Assembly: GCA_030247885.1 (NCBI GenBank)
Contig: JAPDRO010000002.1
Coordinates: 1,922,001 to 1,986,000 of the forward strand
DNA: 64,000 nucleotides
DNA from: Taxawa tesnikishii (nom. ined.)
Taxonomy: Eukaryota; Ascomycota; Dothideomycetes; Dothideales
Reading direction: 5' to 3'
Below the pieces are notes generated by a model. That model ran no database searches and was not told the origin of the DNA. It was given only the letters and a program-made list of their open reading frames with translations. Below are positions 23,266 to 35,654 of the stretch, piece after piece; the stretch's first letter is position 1, and every line of letters starts with the position of its first letter. The position numbers were made by a program, and so were the translations under genes.

Positions 23266-26200
23266 TCCAAGCTCTTTCCCTTAGGAGGTATGGGAACTCA
23301 TGTAACCAGGTCAATCAATGGCGGAGAAAACGGGATATTAATTATAGATTACTGGTAGGCGAGCGAGGTGGGATTGCGCGTCGGGGCTGTTTACTTGTAC
23401 AAAGAACCAGAATACCGCCCAGGACTAACAGCGAAGCAGAAAGAAGGACAGTCCGGTAGTGCGCGTAGCAGGCCCGGATATGGAAAAGGAGCGGGCACGC
23501 TGCGAATGATATTATTTGGCTTTAGGGGTGCATGAGAACACACGCGTGCGCTATCGCTCGCATTAGCTTTAGCTTTGGAGGTCGGTGACTGGGTCGGTCC
23601 AATCGGGCTGAGAGACCCAGCCGCAACAGCGGGCGCTAGCGCTTAATGCTTCGAGAAGGTCTACAGAACATTCTGAGAGTGAATGCGCTTCGGGGACAAA
23701 CAGACACGGATGCATGTACATTCCGTTCTCTCTCTATCTCCTCTGCACGCGCACACTGACTTGAAATGCTGTACGCCTGACTCTTTTGTAACAACGACAG
23801 CATCTCACCAAGACCTCTGATCAAATTGCACCGTTATTTCCCTGACCGTTGCCCGTGGGGCGTTGCTGGCCTTCTCAACAACACAACACGTGGACTGGAA
23901 AGGCATCGCACCTTCGTTGTAGGAGCTGGATGATTCTCCAGGTGGCTGGAACCATGAGGGAATGTAAGAAGATGAGGAGGATTGATATTGATTTTGTATT
24001 TACTTGGTAGAGAATAACACCCCACATGAAGAAGGTAGCGTTCATGTCAGCCCGAGATAATGCAATACAAGCGACACCGTGGTTGAAACATACGCAAGCC
24101 CATAGCTACACAGCCGACAGACCCAACTTCGTGTGCAGCTGAAGCTCGTAAATGTCCCCCAAAAAGCCGACAGGCGGACGTGACCGAGATGGAAAGTCGT
24201 CTCGTTCTGCGCCTTCTCGCCCGCATCGGGGTGGAACCGAACTCCGGGAGCAGCGTCCTAAGCAGCAATTGGGCTCTCGATACGACTCGTGCAGCAAGAC
24301 TGGCCGGGCGGGCAAGCCCACTGTCTTGAGTTACTAGCACAGTTGCACTTGGTCCGGCTGGCATCGTCGACCGTTTCTTTGTTGGCCTGCTCTGTCGGTG
24401 GTCTCCACGTCGGCTCTTGTTGGCATCTCGTACGAGGACCGGTGACAGCGGACACGGGAGTGTTCGACGGACGTTTTCATCAGGCTGGTGGCTCTGCTTG
24501 AGACTATGTCAGCAACTGCAGTGGTACAAAACTGAGAGACAGGAGTGATAAGGGGATAGTGTAGGGTATCAGTCAATGTGTTGCCCTGTCAAGGGCGGTC
24601 TCATCAACGCAACTTTTAGCTATGTCGACCGTCGTGAATTTGTTGATCATCATTGTAGAAGGGGTACGAGAGAATGAATGAGAAGGCTAGCTCACCGCTC
24701 AGATGTACATGTGACGCTGACGAACTCCAATACCGACATGGGCCGCTACTTCGCGCTCGAACAGTGTTTTCTCAAACCAAATACTGCTTATCGATACCCT
24801 GCCATCACAATTCCGTATACTGGCCGAGGCGTGTCGAACCGTTGCGTAGACTCCAGATCTACATGGCCGTAGACTTGCAGGAATTGGCGCTCTCACAACA
24901 TCGTCTGCTTTCGGACAACGCGCCGACTCGCCAAGGGAAACAGTATTTTCGAGAAGAGCTATTGGCCGCACACTGAAACGTCAGCCGAAATTCCCGCACA
25001 GCGAATTTGGACGAAGCGATGATGAAACAAGCAAATCAGACAAGACAGTCTCGTCTGCGCCAACGGTCAAGAAGGCTTGGACATATGCTTGTCATTGGTG
25101 TTGTCGAGATCATCAAATGCCTGTAAAAGAAGAAAACAAGACTGTACTTACGTCTTCTGGACTTTGGAACATGACGCGACGAGTTGCTTTGGGCAGGCAG
25201 GCGACCTATTGGTGCGTGTCAGTTTAGGTCGAACGCTCAGAACATGCACGATTCAAGCAGTGTATGGGAGAAGTGTTCAGTTATGCATGAATGGTATTAA
25301 AAGGTTGTGTCTGCATCGATAACTCGAATAAGACTCGTCATCTAGGTGTTCATCTTTTGAGAGGTGTAATGGAAGGACAGTATCAGCGAGACTTACCATA
25401 CAAGTTGGCAGCAGCCATGTTGAGCTGCTGAGTGTAGTCACCATTGTGGGAGACAATGAGGGCTTTCCAACAGCTGTGCGAGGATCAGTCACTAGCGATG
25501 ACTGTGCGAAATGACATCGTTTAGGTGCAGTCGCGTGTGATCAGTGGGCGAGGTTTTCTAGGCCTGTCACAGAATGGCATATCGAACTCATGTGGTTTGA
25601 ATCGGAGCCCAGTGCCGCTTCATCAAGTAACGCGAAAGACGGATGATGGGGAGCAAGTAGCTGCATACCTGTGCCATGTCAGCGCCTGCATGCATTGTGC
25701 GCATGTAACGAAGAAGCGATGCTTGACGACAACGTTCAGAAATAGCCATTTGATATCGTCGACGACCCGAAGGTCTCGGTCGGTAATTTCCAGCGTATAA
25801 AACACGAAATGATCATCCTGTTGTCGGAGTGGATAGTAGACAAAAGTAGAAACATACCTTTAAGAAACCTGATCCGGATCATGCAGACAAGATGCCGACG
25901 ACCTCAATGTTGTTCTCCGCAAGCACTTCTTTGAGCACACAAGCCAGTCCAGAGTCATCTGTGTCTGCGGAGGGTTGCGCAAGCGGACGCAGCGCTGCAG
26001 GCAGGAATGTTGGCTATGGAATCGTCGAACCAAGCATTTCCATCAGCTTGGACAGCAACATCCTGAGCTTGCTGAGGGGCAGGGACAGGGTCTGCGTTGC
26101 TCTAATGCTTGCCGAGGAGTAACGCCTGGGGACAAGCTTTATTCACTGTTGTCGAGTATCCATCTCTTCGACCGGCTGATCGGATTTCGTTCCCTCGAGA

Positions 26201-27010
26201 GGAGAGTGCTCCTGCCTTTCAATGTGGCTTCATTGCGCAGTTTCTGCTTCTCGTTCATGTTAGTCCTAGTCTCTCACATATGATTGCGAAGAACAACAAG
26301 AATGATGGCCGAATCAATATCAGACTGACGTGCTTGCAAATCGGAGTTTCACTCCTCCGTAGAGGTCAAAGACTCTAGTTTGTTGCGGTTTGCGGATTCA
26401 TCTCCAAAGGCGAACAGAAGGAAGGAAAAGGTGTGTTACTTACCAAACTGCGGAAAGAAGCGGTTGTTGACGTTTGCAGGAAGGAAGAGGAGCAACTGAG
26501 GAAAATTCGAAGTTGAAGAAGCAGCAGAGCTTTGACCATGAATGCCAAGAGCTTCTCGTGCGTGCGATCAACGTACATAATTCTTCCCGGCGATCCATAC
26601 GCCGAAACGCTTCATGCTTGCAAGCGCATATCAGAAACATCAATCACAGAGAACTTAGCGAAGCCTTTGCAGCAGGGGTAATACGGCACCATCGCAGAGT
26701 GTGATCCTCCTCTGGAAACTAGCTCATCGCTAATCGATCAACGGCGATGTACGATGGTGTTGGAATGGGTTTCCCCGTGATGGTCTTTGGTTGGTCGAGT
26801 ACGACAAGAGAGAAGGGCAGGTGGGTAGATATACACACACCGTCCGCCCTACCGAGAGGGGTGAGTCCTAGCGTGATGAGGTATCCCTGTTGGCTCAACA
26901 TTCTGAATGCATGCTATGCAACTGATCATGCCAACAACAGCAAGATTCCGAGACCAATGGACGTTCAAAGTTCGTTCAATTGCTGGTAGTACCTAAGCCC
27001 ATCGAAACAC
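23266..27010. other. 3.7-kb sparse region
   Basis: Between the Uds1 gene and FBP1, both minus strand. Only short, uncharacterised frames. The best candidate for coding sequence is the minus-strand stretch 25879-26101, listed separately. No repeats or transposon domains seen. Confidence 0.4.
25879..26101 (-). other. possible exon of a small protein
   Basis: After a TAG acceptor at 26102-26104 an acidic frame reads SNADPVPAPQQAQDVAVQAD, then NAWFDDSIANIPACSAASAC; one added base in a C run would continue it to LKEVLAENNIEVVGILSA and a stop at 25879. Cys-Pro spacing vaguely recalls CFEM-type secreted proteins, but the diagnostic cysteine pattern is absent and I found no convincing first exon with a signal peptide. 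Confidence 0.2.
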
Positions 27011-28211
27011 TTACGCCTTGCTCGTAATGCCGTGCTTTTTGTGGATATCAATGACCTTCTGAACCTCATCATAACTGCCCATAAAGATACCCGAACGGTC
27101 GTGAATATGCTCCGGTACGACGGTAAGCATGCGGTCCATCTTGCTGTTGATGGCTTGTCCACCAGCTGTATCACAGAGTCAGCCACTACCTCCTACCAGC
27201 AACTCCGACGGATGAAAGAGCTTACCGTTCTCGAACACCATAGCCATTGGCGCACACTCGTACAGAATCCTCAGCTTACCCTTGGGGCTCTTCTTGTCCG
27301 CCGGGTAGGCAAAGATACCTCCATACAGCAACGTCCTGTACGCGTCTGCGACCATGGAACCGATGTATCTCGCGCTGTATGGCTTTCCACCCTCCTTCTC
27401 GGGCGCCTTCAGGCTGTTGCACCAATCCTTGACCGGTTCCTCCCACCACAACGAGTTGCCCTCATTCACACTGTAGATGGCGCGCTTCTTCGGCATCTGC
27501 ATATTCGGGTGGGTGAGGATGAACTCGCCGAGCGCGTTGTCCATGGTGAAGCCGTTGACGTTACCGCCCTTCATGGTCATGACGAGCTGTGCAGACGCGC
27601 CGTACATTGTGAAACCGGCCGCTACCAGCTCAGTGCCCGGAAGCAGCAGGTCTTCCTTGGTGCCCTTGGCGTTCTCTGAGAGCTTGAAGATTCCGAAAAT
27701 GGTACCGACCGACACTCCGGCATCCAAGTTGGAGGAACCATCAATTGGATCGCACACGACGGCGTATCGGGCGTTGGGGTGCTCGTTGAAGATGATGGCT
27801 TCTTCTTCCTCCTCAGACACCAACACGCGCACCTTACCGGACGACTTCATGGCTGCGACGAAAAGGTCGTTACCGATTACATCCAGCTTCTTCTGGTCAT
27901 CGCCGGTTGTGTTTGACGAGCCCGCCAGACCGGTCAGGTTGATCAACGACGCACGACGGATGTAGTAGGCAATGGACTTGAATGAGAACTGAAGAGCATG
28001 GCAAAGCAGTCTGGTGGTCAGAACAGTTAGTGCTGAGTACGAGATCCGTCCTAACGCGTCCGGCGCAGATTGCAGCAGCGTCTACGTACGTGAAGTCTCC
28101 TGTGGCCTCCTTGTACTTTGTTTGCTCTTCGGTCAAGAATCTTGTGAGGGTGACAATGTCCGTGTTGATCTTCTCCTGGCCTACTGCGCCGGGTTCGCCG
28201 TTCTGAGCCAT
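27011..28211 (-). CDS. FBP1: fructose-1,6-bisphosphatase
   Basis: Gluconeogenic enzyme hydrolysing fructose 1,6-bisphosphate to fructose 6-phosphate; cytosolic, Mg-dependent. Exons 28211..28090, 28010..27226, 27165..27011 total 1062 nt and give 353 aa, the normal family length, with no frame break. Metal and substrate motifs are present: VSEEEEEAIIF, the catalytic VCDPIDGSSNLDAGVSVGTI, YGASAQLVMTMKGG, GNSLWWEE, KPYSARYIGSMVADAYRTL, YGGIFAYPAD, and the conserved MAMVFENAGGQAINS, split by the last intron exactly at ENA/GGQ. In ascomycetes this gene is typically repressed by glucose and induced on gluconeogenic carbon; I did not identify the regulatory sites. Confidence 0.97.
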
Positions 28212-29200
28212 GTTGTGCAGTCGTCAAGGGTCTGGATCGAGTCGAGTGTACGGGGTTCAGTCAGTTGGGAGAGGAAGCAGAGGAAAGAGGTGCGGAAAGA
28301 ACAATGGATGATCTGTCAGAAGCTGGAAGCAGTTACGTCGGCGGTGCGGAGCTCTTCGTCGGGTAGTCAACGTCAGAAGGTCCCACGAGTAGAGTGGAGA
28401 AGCTTTGAAAAGGAAGTGATCACGAGAGGAGACTTGAGCTGGCCGCGGTAGGCACAGCCGTGTACATGTACTTATTTAAGATGTACCGGCCACGTTCGAG
28501 GCCAGACGAGAACGCGCCTGCGAGGGCACATTTCTTCCGAGGCAATACTCGTGTAGCCCGCAGCATATACCGTTCGGCAAAGGCACGCGCGAGCTTGCCG
28601 CATCAAAGGGTGCATGGCGATCGTATCGAGGGGCACGTTTGGTGGGGTTTCCCTCAGACGTACGGCCAAAGCCCGAGCTTCTGCGGGCCCAGATCTTCCG
28701 TGAGCCCTCCCGCTTTTCTCCATGAAGGCAGAACGACCCGGTTTGGCCCGAGACACCGTCCCCTCCACACATTCACAATCGCCCGCAGAGACCTCTTAGA
28801 CACCGAACCACTATCTCAGCCCGATGCCAACGACGACATTTAACAGCCCGTCCTCCTCGATATCGCGCATGCCTTCAGGCCGCCTGCTACCATGCAGCTT
28901 CGGCCCTCTCTGAAGGGCGTAACAGTGCTGCCCGTCTAAGCACCAGCAGCGGTCACCACAGGATGCAACTGCCGTGCGATCCGCAGGAGTCCTTTAGTAA
29001 CACGCGATAGGTTCCCTGGCCGGGTCTTAGAGCACCCTCTTACCCCGCGATACCCCAAGGGGAAGTCCTGCAGGCGTAGGACAAGGTACCCAAGCATCCC
29101 ACGGCTGCTTTGGGGGCCATAAATAGCCGTATATACATATATTCAACCAGGTCTTTATCCAGTAGGTTTGCTTGCTTACCCAGTCCTTATCGTTTCCAGC
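28212..29200. other. divergent intergenic region
   Basis: Shared 5' region of FBP1 (-) and the flavin monooxygenase (+), just under 1 kb. Open frames around 28460-28843 have no motif. Confidence 0.5.
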
Positions 29201-31275
29201 ATGTCTGTGAAGAACCACTCACCCAACGTCAAATTTGACGACATCCCGGGCTCTCTGCCCACTGCTACCGTGCCTGATCATGCAGATCTGGCAGCTATCT
29301 CAAGGCGACAGTCGCGAAACTACCTCAGCTCCAGCACTCAGATCTTACAAGCGGCGCTGTATGGCGGGACTATCTGTCTTTAACAGGTTACTTGCGGACT
29401 TTCTACTCGTCTCAGACAATCGTGTCTGCGTTCGACACGCTCAAGAGGACACGGCATCCGTCCGATTTCCAGGTCACACCCGACAGCTGGCGCATTGCTG
29501 GCTTTGGACCGACCACCGCTTGGATCGATATCGGATTCACATTTCAGACCAACGGTGAACTTCGCGGCAACTGTGCCGGCATTGTGTCCGTGGTACACGA
29601 TCAAGAGAAGGAAGGAGAGTGGAGAGTTTGGATGCTGAGGACATGGCTGGAGAACTTTGAAGGACATGGGGATCCGGATACTCTGGAGCCTGCTGGCAAT
29701 CTTAGCAACGGTTCAGCTGACGGACATGCCTCGAACGGTCATACCAATGGAGAAGAAAAGTCCGTTTTTGGCGCTGTCATCATAGGAGGCGGTCAAGCTG
29801 GCCTCTCATGCGCTGGTAGGCTGAAAGCACTGGGTGTGTCGTATGTTCTCATAGAGCGGAACGAGCAGGTAGGTGATGTATGGAGGAACCGATACGACAC
29901 GCTTCGATGTATGCAAATCCCTGTATCCTGAATTGCAGTGACGTTGCTGTCTGACACGCACTAGGGCACACGTCCAAAGAGTACGGTAAGACAAGCCCCA
30001 CCTGAGAAGCTCAGAGGACTCAACATCTTACCAGGATAGGAAATCTGCCATTTGACCGTACATACTTACCCGAGGACGACTACATGCTCACTACGAAGAT
30101 GATCGCATCTGGACACAGCAGGTGGGCAGAGCGTTTCGGCATCAACGTCATGTTAGGCACCTCAGTCCTCAAGGCTATCTGGGACGAGTTGGCACAGACA
30201 TGGTCCGTCACTGTATCACCCACAGCAGGACAAGAAGAAATTATCACGGCCCGCAATCTTGTTCTGTCGATCGGCGGCGGCGCAGCTGTCCCTGTCTCGC
30301 CCGAGTGGCCGGGACGCGAGGAATTCGGAGGCACTGCCGTGCACTCAATCGACTACAAGACCGCAGAACCATGGCGGGGCAAGAAAGGCGTTGTCATCGG
30401 TACCGCCAACACAGGCCACGACGTCGCTGAAGATATGGTCAACGCCGGGCTCAAATCCGTGACTATGGTGCAGCGGGGTGCCACATTCGTATTCCCAGCC
30501 GAATGGCTGCACAAAGCCGAAGATAGTATGTCTCACCACCATCCCGCCACTCACGCACAGCCAGAAGAAAATACGGCACGCTTACAAACTTGTAGTGGAG
30601 TACAACCTTGAGACCCCAACCGCAACGGCAGACCGGCGGGTGTTCACCTACCCAAACAAAATCATGCGAGAGTTCACCAACCGCGCCGTGTTCAACCTCA
30701 TCGACTCTTCACCAGAACGCTTCGACGCCCTCGAACGCGCCGGCTTCCGTCTCGAGCGCAAGGGTGACATTTACGACAATTTATACGTGCGTTTCGGCGG
30801 GCACTACGTCGACATCGGCACATCCGACCGCATAGTGAAGGGCCAGATCAAGATGAAGACGGAGGAGGTGAAAGAGTGGACGGAAGATGGCTTGCGGTTT
30901 GCCGACGGCAGTGAGCTCAAGGCGGATCTAGTGGTTTTGGCTACTGGATTCCATCATGACTTTAGGAAGAGCACGAGGGAGATCTTGGGGAGGTGGCGGA
31001 TCAGGTTGATGATTATTGGGGTATGGATAGAGAGGGGAGATTAGAGGGGCGTTCAAGCCGGCTGGACGTGAGTATTTATCCCTGTCCCTCTTTGCTAGCG
31101 GCAGAGCTTTCATGGCTGGGAGGCTTGATGTTGATCTTTTGCTGCAGATCCTTGTCTGTACTACCATGGCGGTGACGTGCGTCTTGGCAGATGGTTCTCA
31201 AGGTTTGTCGCGCTGCAGATACAGGCAGATGTCCTGGGCAAGAGATTGCAGCCATATCTGGATACGCCGCTGTAG
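29201..31275 (+). CDS. flavin-containing monooxygenase with N-terminal NTF2-like region
   Basis: FAD/NADPH-dependent class B-type monooxygenase, about 605 aa. Exons 29201..29908, 29965..29985 (21 nt), 30040..30525, 30596..31067, 31148..31275. Residues ~1-170 form an NTF2/SnoaL-like region (SLTGYLRTFYSSQTIVSAFD, WRIAGFGPTTAWIDIGFTF), joined by a Gly/Asn-rich linker to the oxidase: FAD motif VIIGGGQAGLSCAGRL, LIERNEQVGDVWRNRYDTLR, WHTSKEYGNLPFDR, NADPH motif VVIGTANTGHDVAEDM and LATGFHHDF. Three frame breaks, at 29302-29303, 30987-30990 and 31046-31049, are each repaired by one base; the exons then sum to 1818 nt, a multiple of three. The substrate is unknown; relatives act on N- or S-containing metabolites or indole-3-pyruvate-like acids. 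No neighbouring biosynthetic genes support a cluster. Confidence 0.88.
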
Positions 31276-31703
31276 AATTCAAACCGAAAGAACAACGTTA
31301 ATTCCGAGTATACAAAACACTTAGAATGAAACAACAATTGCACGTTGTTCAAGCTTCTGTGCACGGTATTTCTTCTATTCCGTTGTTTGGCTCGAGGCGA
31401 ACCTACTTCCTTGCCAGCTACAACCGCTCAAAAGCCTGCTGCAAACAAAGAAACCCCATGAAGAAAGTCGTTGTGGAAGCCAAAAAGCATGACCGAAAGC
31501 GAGGAGGACAAAGGAACTGCAAAGCGGACAATCCAAGAAAGCAGACCCTTCACAGCAATCAAGCGTTGCATAAAGAAATCGCAGCCCCATACGATCCTTT
31601 GTACGCGCTTCCAGTATATTAGCTTTGTATCCGCCTGACTCCTCAGTAAACCTTGTAGCGATCGATATAGCAGAATCTGCTCGACTAACAACCCTCAGAT
31701 ACA
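31276..31703. other. short intergenic region
   Basis: Between two plus-strand genes; the plus frame 31326-31622 has no motif and lies in the expected promoter region of the next gene. Confidence 0.45.
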
Positions 31704-33305
31704 ATGCCATTGTCAGACTCATCCCGGGCGCGCAGGCGCAGCCCGCAACCTCGACGCGTAGCAACGCTCCATATTACAGACTACAGGGGCATTCAATATC
31801 TTGCTAACCAACTTATGTTAGACATTACCGGTCATCCTCCATTGCCCTTCAGCATTGATCTGTACGATCAGAGTGGTGTATCCCAGTACCGCAGATTGTC
31901 TGGGATTCCCTTTCTGGACCAGGAAGGAATTGAACAAGAGTGGGCGGTCTCGGATGTGCAGCAAGAAGTGGTAGGATCTTTGGGCTCCGCATCGATGTCC
32001 ATTTCGTCCGGACCGTCGCCGCGAACCATGAAAGCGTTCGAGGAAGCGCACATTTTGTCGGATCCTTTTGGTAGACTGCCTGGAAGATCACCTTCTAAGG
32101 ACATCACTGCCGGCAGCCTTTCGTCAGGATTGACGCCTCCCTCGCACCTTGGAACCCCAGCCGCCGTGCCGCCGCCGCGCAGAGTACGTCCTCCTCGTGT
32201 GCGACCCACGGCCATGGACTTCATTGAACCATTCATAAGCCCGACGCCTTCCGAATGGAGTCCTCCAGGGTCCATCTTCGGCGACGGGTCGCCCGAGGCT
32301 GTATCAATCCCCTGGAGACTGTGGCCCCAAAGGGCACCCCTCAGGGACATCACGGCGGAGCATGTACCACACGACATGGATTCTGACGCCGTCTTCACCA
32401 ACGTCGAATCCTCTTCTTCCGCCTCCGCGGTTAGTACCCCCACCAGGCGTCCGGGGCCGACAGGATCGAAGCGGGTTTCGCCTCCCCGCCGTGCTGCGTC
32501 TAAGCGCAAGACTCGCAAATCTGACGGTTGGATCTCCAGGTCATACCCAGTGTCGGCACCGCGCGTGTGCAAGCCACTTCGCCGCTCGCCGCGTCGATCG
32601 GACAGCCGCGCCTCAGGTGCGAGCACGACTCCGCGGACCGTTGATCACGACGCAGAATCCGAGTCAGCACGATCAGTCAGCCACATTGAGGTTTGGGTTA
32701 GTCCCAGCGCGCGAGTTCGTGATCATGGGCACGACAACCCCGGGCAGATGAGTCCGTTTGGACGATCCAGTCCCCGCGCGCCAGAAGAGACGGCATCTCT
32801 GGGATCCGTATCCATGTCCCTTTCATCCGGGTCCTGGCCTTCTCAGACCTTCATCCCCAGCCCGACCGTAAGCGCGGCATTGCCCACACGGAACCGATAC
32901 CAAGACACGGTGAGCGGTCCGTCGTCCTCCATCGCCTCGCCCACACTGCAGGCTTCGCGGAGCGCTCAATCAACCTCCCCAGTCTGCCCATTGTCATACT
33001 TTCCAACATCTCCAATGACCAGCCCGATCGAGCGCATGCAGGAAATGTCGCTCGTTGGGTCCACAGGTCCCACTGCCCGGCCTTATTCAGTGACGGTTGC
33101 TGAGCATCAGACGCACGCAGAAGCGTGCGGTGAGCAGTTATCGCGAGAGCTTGAAACAGCCGCGGAAATTGATTTCGTCTATCTAGGTTGCTCAGGTAAT
33201 GGTAAGATGGTGGTGTGCAGATCCAGGGCGGGCGTGAGGTGCGAACAGTTGAAAGGTAGCGAGGAGGAAAGACGGCCGCGGAAGACGTTCAGGTGGCTTG
33301 TTTGA
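31704..33305 (+). CDS. hypothetical disordered Ser/Pro-rich protein, 533 aa
   Basis: Not recognised. One uninterrupted frame with strongly biased composition (Ser, Pro, Arg, Thr) and many SP/TP and RRSP motifs, suggesting an intrinsically disordered, possibly nuclear and phosphorylated protein. A short motif appears twice: GSLGSASMSISSG (31973-32012) and ASLGSVSMSLSSG (32791-32830). The segment SPPRRAASKRKTRKSDGW could be a nuclear localisation signal. N-terminal residues 20-70 are less biased and may form a small folded part. No signal peptide or membrane segment. The lack of any frame break over 1.6 kb supports a real gene. Confidence 0.65.
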   Translation: MPLSDSSRARRRSPQPRRVATLHITDYRGIQYLANQLMLDITGHPPLPFSIDLYDQSGVSQYRRLSGIPFLDQEGIEQEWAVSDVQQEVVGSLGSASMSISSGPSPRTMKAFEEAHILSDPFGRLPGRSPSKDITAGSLSSGLTPPSHLGTPAAVPPPRRVRPPRVRPTAMDFIEPFISPTPSEWSPPGSIFGDGSPEAVSIPWRLWPQRAPLRDITAEHVPHDMDSDAVFTNVESSSSASAVSTPTRRPGPTGSKRVSPPRRAASKRKTRKSDGWISRSYPVSAPRVCKPLRRSPRRSDSRASGASTTPRTVDHDAESESARSVSHIEVWVSPSARVRDHGHDNPGQMSPFGRSSPRAPEETASLGSVSMSLSSGSWPSQTFIPSPTVSAALPTRNRYQDTVSGPSSSIASPTLQASRSAQSTSPVCPLSYFPTSPMTSPIERMQEMSLVGSTGPTARPYSVTVAEHQTHAEACGEQLSRELETAAEIDFVYLGCSGNGKMVVCRSRAGVRCEQLKGSEEERRPRKTFRWLV

Positions 33306-33668
33306 GCTAAACGCATGGTTTCTCCTGAGCCCAGAATGAGGCGAGCCGTAAGGGAGGTAAGTAAAATAGCGAAAGGCTGATTCAAGGTACTGTACATTTA
33401 TCTTCGTCATCTTCCTTCTCGTTCTCCCTCCAGGTGCCCTAAAGAACATCATCATCACATAGAGCACGGTCTGCCATAGAGCCGGTGTTCGAAGGGGCGA
33501 CTCGATGCGAAGCCACTTTAATTTGTATCCATTCGTTTTCTGAATAAAAAAATCGTCCATGCAAAACATCAAACCATGAATTCATGACTTCGTAAACACA
33601 TCCACTAGAAAAATCTGGTCCTCTATCTCCATCTCAGTCCAAGCAGGCACCACAAAGCACCCACTTCC
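33306..33668. other. convergent 3' intergenic region
   Basis: 3' flanks of two converging genes; nothing else seen. Confidence 0.45.
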
Positions 33669-34839
33669 TCACCCAACCGCCCCGTTTCGCCGCAACCCCG
33701 GCATCTCTCCCTGGCCGAACGAGCCCGTCGGACTGACCATCGAAGCTCCACCCCTTCGCTTCCAACCCCTCAGTCTCCGGCTCAAGGGCACGCGCTCGTC
33801 ATCCTCAACATCGTCTTCGAAGAAACTCGTCAGAGGCGCTCCTCCGCCCGACGCGCCATCCCCAGATCCAGCCGACCCAAGCCTCTGAGCAGCGGATCCT
33901 GGCTGCCGCGCCCCGAAACGGGACTCGTGAGCGAGTCGGGCGTCGTGGCCGCCGTGTCGCCGCTCCAGCGCGACGATTGCGGCGGAGAGATGTCCGAGGC
34001 GCTGTGGAGGGTGGAGGTGCGCGAGATGCGGATCGGCATGGGTCGACGTGGTCCCGTGCTGTTTTGTGGTGAGCTGGTGATGGTGGCGCTGGGCAGCAGG
34101 CGGATGGAAGTGCAGGAGTCGGTGCGGAGACGGGTTGGTAAGCTCGCTTTGCGCGGGCGCGATGGGTCGGTTGGTTGGGCGAAGGCGGCGGTGGTCGGGG
34201 AGGGGCCTCGGCGATGACATTGTGTTGAGGTGCGATGGCTGGGAAGAGCGAGTAGTTTTCGCGGTGTTGGTGGATGGGACCGCCGCTGGAGGTGTTGCTA
34301 GTCGTTTGCAAGGAAATCTGGCTCGCCTCAACTGTTGTCGTTGAAGGTTGTGTCGGTACATCAATGGTCGAAGAGCGCTGCGGGCCAGCGTCGAGCCCGA
34401 AGTCGAAGGCAGCTATGTCTTCGTCCGCAGGCCTTGTCACCGGTTGCGGTGTTGGTATTGGTGTCCGGTCCATGTAGTAGTCCAGGATTCCGAATGAGAT
34501 TTCCGATTGCCGCGCGCTGGCCGAGACGTAGGGCGAGCCGAGGACATTGCGATCACTGTGGTTTCTTCGTTGGACACGGTCATGCCGCTGCCGAGAATCG
34601 GGCTCTTGCAAATCGACGATTTCAGGGCTCCGTGGCGCCTGCTCAGAGCTTTCCCTTCGCGAAGATGGTGGTGCCCGCGGTATGTATTGTGACGCATCGC
34701 GGAAGGTGTTGATCGGGCTGGGTCTGTCGGCCTTGAGCTTGCCAGGGATCCTCAGCTGGTCGTCTCTTGGCAGCCGCGCTGGAAGTGTGCTGTTGCCTGT
34801 GCGAGGCAGCAGAGGTACACGGGCGGAGTATGAGGCCAT
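33669..34839 (-). CDS. hypothetical low-complexity protein, frame-broken
   Basis: Unknown protein of about 390 aa, rich in Ser, Pro, Thr and Arg. The N-terminal part reads from ATG 34839 (MASYSARVPLLPRTGNSTLP) through FGILDYYMDRTPIPTPQP. The natural-looking continuation moves to another frame at 34197-34200 (GGGG) giving PTTAAFAQPTDPSRPRKASL, and to a third at 33875-33877 (CCC) giving GSAGSGDGASGGGAPLTSFF and FEDDVEDDERVPLSRRLRGW. One added base at each site makes the coding length 1173, a multiple of three. The conserved-looking acidic block next to a basic block near the C-terminus is the only possible folded or binding element. No function can be given. Confidence 0.6.
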
Positions 34840-35654
34840 GGCTGGCGGCTGAGGCGTCCGGCGCTTGTTGTATTGGATTAGAATTATGCAATACGAGATA
34901 GAGTATAACTCAGATAAAGTGAAAGGTCATCAACAGGAACATATACACACGCTGCACTGCATTCCCCGCCTTTGAGCGAGGGGATATGAACGTAGGGGAT
35001 GGAATGGAAAAGCCAGGGAGTGTCAACAGACCGGCTAGACTTACTTGGGCTCCGCTTCATCGATCGATGGGCGGCCCGCCGTATAGAACACTCGAGGTTA
35101 CACGAACGACTAGACCTGCCGCAGCTTGTTCGCAGCCGGCACGCAAGGGGCAGAAGAGCTTGCTTGAGGTATGGGGTAAACAGCAACAGCAAAATAAATA
35201 CTCGAATAGAGTCCAGAGTATAGACATAGGTGAACGAGCGAGAAAGTCTTGAAAAGGACTCGAGATATGCAAGTGACAGAAAAGGGACGTTGATAGTAGA
35301 GCTGCTGATAGGGCGACAGGGCCGGAAGTGTCGATCCCCGTCGTACACAGGGGGACGTACCACATCTGCAGGGTCCTTCCTGCATTTACTCACACCGCGA
35401 TCGCGTCATGAGCTTTGGTGTCTTGCGAAAACGACAAGAAATGATGCTTGACTTCCACGGTGTCGAGCGTCCCCGCAAGGAAAGCCGCAAGAACGGGAAT
35501 GCGAAACCCTATAGCACGAAACAAAATTATATAATCGAGAAGTGAAGAAGCATGTACGTACAGTGTGATGCTGGTGAGCGGCTCCACCTCCCTTTGAGCA
35601 AGGTCTCCAGAAGGTTTACGCAAGTGCAGGGATTCTGTATTCAAGGAACAAAAG
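34840..35654. other. intergenic, no gene seen
   Basis: 5' flank of the 390-aa gene up to the transcription-factor relic. Minus-strand frames here are hydrophobic, Cys-rich and lack family motifs; I take them as non-coding. Confidence 0.4.

Noticed and set aside
27011-31275. Secondary-metabolite cluster around the flavin monooxygenase
   Set aside because: Neighbours are FBP1 and low-complexity unknowns; no synthase, transporter or pathway regulator is nearby.
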